From Rhodobacterales bacterium (GTDB lineage: Bacteria > Pseudomonadota > Alphaproteobacteria > Rhodobacterales > Rhodobacteraceae), in contig PDRZ01000016.1 of NCBI GenBank assembly GCA_002747035.1, positions 62,001-126,000 of the forward strand: DNA of 64,000 nt, read 5' to 3'. The stretch's first letter is position 1, and each line of letters starts with the position of its first letter. The notes beneath the pieces are model-generated. The model was not told the DNA's origin and searched no databases. It saw only the letters and a list, made by a program, of their open reading frames with translations. The position numbers and the translations under genes were made by a program. Of the stretch, positions 62,134 through 64,000 are shown in pieces.

Positions 62134-62193
62134 CCCCCAGGTTGCGGGCGGACGCGACTTGGCAAGCGGGCTGCATCCATCTATGGTAAACCC

Positions 62194-62235
62194 ATGAACG
62201 GAACGATCTGCATTATCTGCTGCATTATCCGCTGA
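62194..62235 (+). CDS. Putative Cys-rich leader peptide upstream of cysS
   Basis: A 13-codon frame encodes MNGTICIICCIIR and stops with TGA. Three of 13 codons are Cys (all TGC). It lies 85 bp before cysS and is followed by a GC hairpin (62245-62294), the layout of a peptide that senses charged tRNA-Cys. The ribosome site is weak (ATGGTAAACCC). It is too short for coding statistics, so this rests on composition and place. Confidence 0.5.
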   Translation: MNGTICIICCIIR

Positions 62236-62244
62236 GACATCTCA

Positions 62245-62294
62245 GGCGGGCCGTTCTTCTATTTCAAACATGTCATGAAGTTGCTAAGCCCGCC
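62245..62294 (+). promoter_or_regulatory. Hairpin between leader peptide and cysS
   Basis: GGCGGGC (62245-62251) pairs with GCCCGCC (62288-62294) around a 36-nt loop; a smaller TGAG/CTCA hairpin (62233-62244) starts at the peptide stop. The right arm lies 27 bp before the cysS ATG. There is no T-run, so translational rather than transcriptional attenuation would be expected. Confidence 0.45.
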
Positions 62295-62320
62295 GCAGAC
62301 TATACGCGTGCGAGGACGCC

Positions 62321-63706
62321 ATGATCACTATCAAGCTGCACAACACGAAAACCCGAAAGAAAGAGGTTTTCACTCCCATCGACCCTGACAATGTTCGGAT
62401 GTATGTCTGTGGTCCCACGGTTTATGATCGCGCCCATATCGGCAACGCACGCCCCGTGATCGTGTTTGACACGCTCTACCGCCTGTTGCGCCATGCCTAT
62501 GGGGCAAATCACGTGACCTATGTGCGCAATTTCACCGACGTGGATGACAAGATCAACGCCCGCGCCGCCGAAAGCGGACGTGCAATTGGCGAGATCACGG
62601 CCGAAACCACCCAGTGGTATCTTGATGACATGAGTGCGCTGGGGGCTTTGGAACCCAATGCCATGCCCCGTGCCACTCAGTTCATTCCCCAGATGATTAC
62701 GATGATCGAAGGTCTGATCGCCGCTGGCCATGCCTATGCCAGAGACGGGCACGTTCTGTTCCGGGTGCGGTCCTATGAAAACTATGGTGCGCTCTCGGGG
62801 CGTTCGGTGGATGACATGATCGCCGGGGCGCGGGTCGAAATCGCCCCGTTCAAGGAGGATCCGATGGATTTCGTCCTTTGGAAACCCTCAACCGAGGATC
62901 TTCCCGGCTGGGACAGCCCCTGGGGCCGCGGCCGCCCCGGCTGGCATATCGAATGCTCGGCCATGTCTTACGAATTGCTGGGGCCAAGCTTTGATATCCA
63001 CGGCGGCGGCAATGATCTGATGTTCCCTCACCACGAAAACGAAATTGCCCAAAGCTGCTGTGCCCATCCCGAAAGTGATTTTGCCCAGATCTGGATGCAT
63101 AACGAGATGCTACAGGTCGAAGGCAAGAAGATGTCCAAATCGCTTGGCAACTTCTTTACCGTGCGCGACCTGCTTGACGGTCATGATGGCGCCCCCCCCG
63201 TGCCCGGCGAAGTCATCCGCTTCGTGTTCCTGTCGACCCATTACCGCAAACCCATGGACTGGACCGCGAAAAAGGCCGCCGAGGCCCAGGCGACCCTGCG
63301 CAAGTGGAGGGCGCTCACAGCGGGCATCGAACCCGCCGCAAGCGCCGCCCCCTCTGTGATCGAAGCACTTTGTGACGACCTCAACACTGCGGGGGCGATT
63401 ACAGCGTTGCACCAGCTTGCGGCGTCCGGTGACGGGGCCTCGTTAAAGGCCTCTGCCGCGCTGTTGGGACTGCTTGGCGATGACATGGGCGACTGGGCGG
63501 TGTCCGGCACCCCGGACCTCTCTGCCTATGAAACCCTGCTGTTCAACGCCCGAACTCAGGCCCTGCGAACCAAAGATTTCGCCGAGGTCGACCGGATCAA
63601 ATCCGCCCTTCTTGACGCCGGGCTTGAGGTGCGCATGTCCAAAACCGAAGTCACGCTGGAGCCCAGGCCCGGATTTGATCCATCCCGGCTGGAGGGTCTG
63701 GTATGA
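62321..63706 (+). CDS. cysS: Cysteinyl-tRNA synthetase
   Basis: The 461-residue class I synthetase has [19 protein letters not shown] (~27-45, with zinc Cys and HIGN), [18 protein letters not shown] (~205-222) and [11 protein letters not shown] (~240), and [13 protein letters not shown] (KMSKS, ~270). It charges tRNA-Cys. The 85 bp in front hold a putative Cys leader. It overlaps cimA by 4 bp. Confidence 0.96.
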   Translation: MITIKLHNTKTRKKEVFTPIDPDNVRMYVCGPTVYDRAHIGNARPVIVFDTLYRLLRHAYGANHVTYVRNFTDVDDKINARAAESGRAIGEITAETTQWYLDDMSALGALEPNAMPRATQFIPQMITMIEGLIAAGHAYARDGHVLFRVRSYENYGALSGRSVDDMIAGARVEIAPFKEDPMDFVLWKPSTEDLPGWDSPWGRGRPGWHIECSAMSYELLGPSFDIHGGGNDLMFPHHENEIAQSCCAHPESDFAQIWMHNEMLQVEGKKMSKSLGNFFTVRDLLDGHDGAPPVPGEVIRFVFLSTHYRKPMDWTAKKAAEAQATLRKWRALTAGIEPAASAAPSVIEALCDDLNTAGAITALHQLAASGDGASLKASAALLGLLGDDMGDWAVSGTPDLSAYETLLFNARTQALRTKDFAEVDRIKSALLDAGLEVRMSKTEVTLEPRPGFDPSRLEGLV

Positions 63707-64000
63707 CCCGCGAACGGCTCTTTATCTATGACACCACCCTGCGGGACGGACAGCAAACCCAGGGCGTGCAGTTTTCGACCCCCGAGAAGCAACAGATCGC
63801 TGAAACCCTCGACGCGCTCGGCGTGGATTACATCGAAGGCGGCTGGCCCGGAGCCAACCCGACGGACAGCGCGTTTTTCGAAACCGCACCGAAAACCCGC
63901 GCCACCTTTACCGCCTTTGGCATGACCAAACGCGCCGGGCGCTCGGCGGACAACGATGATGTTCTGGCCGAAGTTCTGAACGCGGGCACCCAAGCCGTCT
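63703..64000 (+). CDS. cimA: Citramalate synthase (partial)
   Basis: The first 99 residues are visible and the gene runs past the window. [21 protein letters not shown] at the start has the catalytic LRDG motif of the DRE-TIM family, and [17 protein letters not shown] (~43-59) is typical of CimA/2-isopropylmalate-synthase-like enzymes. It condenses pyruvate with acetyl-CoA to citramalate for isoleucine synthesis. It overlaps cysS (ATGA). Confidence 0.85.
   Translation, partial: MTRERLFIYDTTLRDGQQTQGVQFSTPEKQQIAETLDALGVDYIEGGWPGANPTDSAFFETAPKTRATFTAFGMTKRAGRSADNDDVLAEVLNAGTQAV

Noticed and set aside
1-64000. CRISPR array, rRNA or insertion sequence
   Set aside because: No regularly spaced direct repeats, rRNA-like sequence or IS transposase frame was seen.

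Overview
The window is GC-rich DNA from an alphaproteobacterium, most likely a member of the Rhodobacteraceae/Roseobacter group. The evidence is the Fur/Mur-type regulator without the CxxC metal site, the fused SecDF, the ccmABCDG cluster read toward a DsbE-type ccmG, and the yfgM-bamB-der and surE-pcm-nlpD gene orders. It has two parts: the right half of a Mu-like transposable prophage (1-23145) and about 41 kb of host chromosome.

Prophage (1-23145). The late genes run left to right: terminase large subunit (partial), portal (DUF935), gp30-like head morphogenesis protein with a C-terminal nuclease-like domain, protease/scaffold I/Z, a decoration-like protein, major capsid T, gp35/gp36-like proteins, gpG, gp37, then a P2-type tail set (V, W, J, I, fibres, sheath, tube, E/E' chaperone with a T TTT TTG slippery site, tape measure, U, X, D). 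An initiator-type tRNA(CAU) with its own terminator lies between tail tube and chaperone. Between tail genes U and X lies a cargo cassette: a small unknown protein, an NPPF-type adenine methyltransferase, a zinc-ribbon protein, an Acb2/Tad1-type cyclic-nucleotide sponge (anti-CBASS/anti-Thoeris), a 27-residue membrane peptide, a Com-like zinc-finger regulator and an overlapping cytosine-C5 methyltransferase. The last pair has the Mu com-mom layout with a different modification enzyme in place of mom. The phage right end, at 23145, reads GTGCGCCGCTACA and is preceded by two 22-nt direct repeats, as expected for Mu-type transposase sites.

Host part, left arm (23146-42200). This holds a 1-Cys peroxiredoxin, a secreted unknown protein, surE-pcm-nlpD, a PhzF-family pseudogene, a DEAD-box helicase, a Fur/Mur regulator, an EamA transporter, an ABC-F ATPase, MarC, a retropepsin-like protease, a DegT-type aminotransferase, phosphoglycolate phosphatase, and glmU-glmS followed by an FMN-type flavoprotein and an AlkD-like protein.

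Host part, right arm (42300-64000). A long minus-strand series runs yajC - SecD-head-like protein - secDF - TSUP/Mth938 fusion - ccmA - ccmB - ccmC - ccmD - ccmG, covering protein export and cytochrome c maturation. It is followed by serS, a fatty acid desaturase, yfgM-bamB-der, an RND efflux pair, and cysS-cimA. A 13-residue peptide with three Cys codons, followed by a GC hairpin, lies in front of cysS and looks like an attenuation leader. Several palindromic intergenic repeat families recur in the host part.
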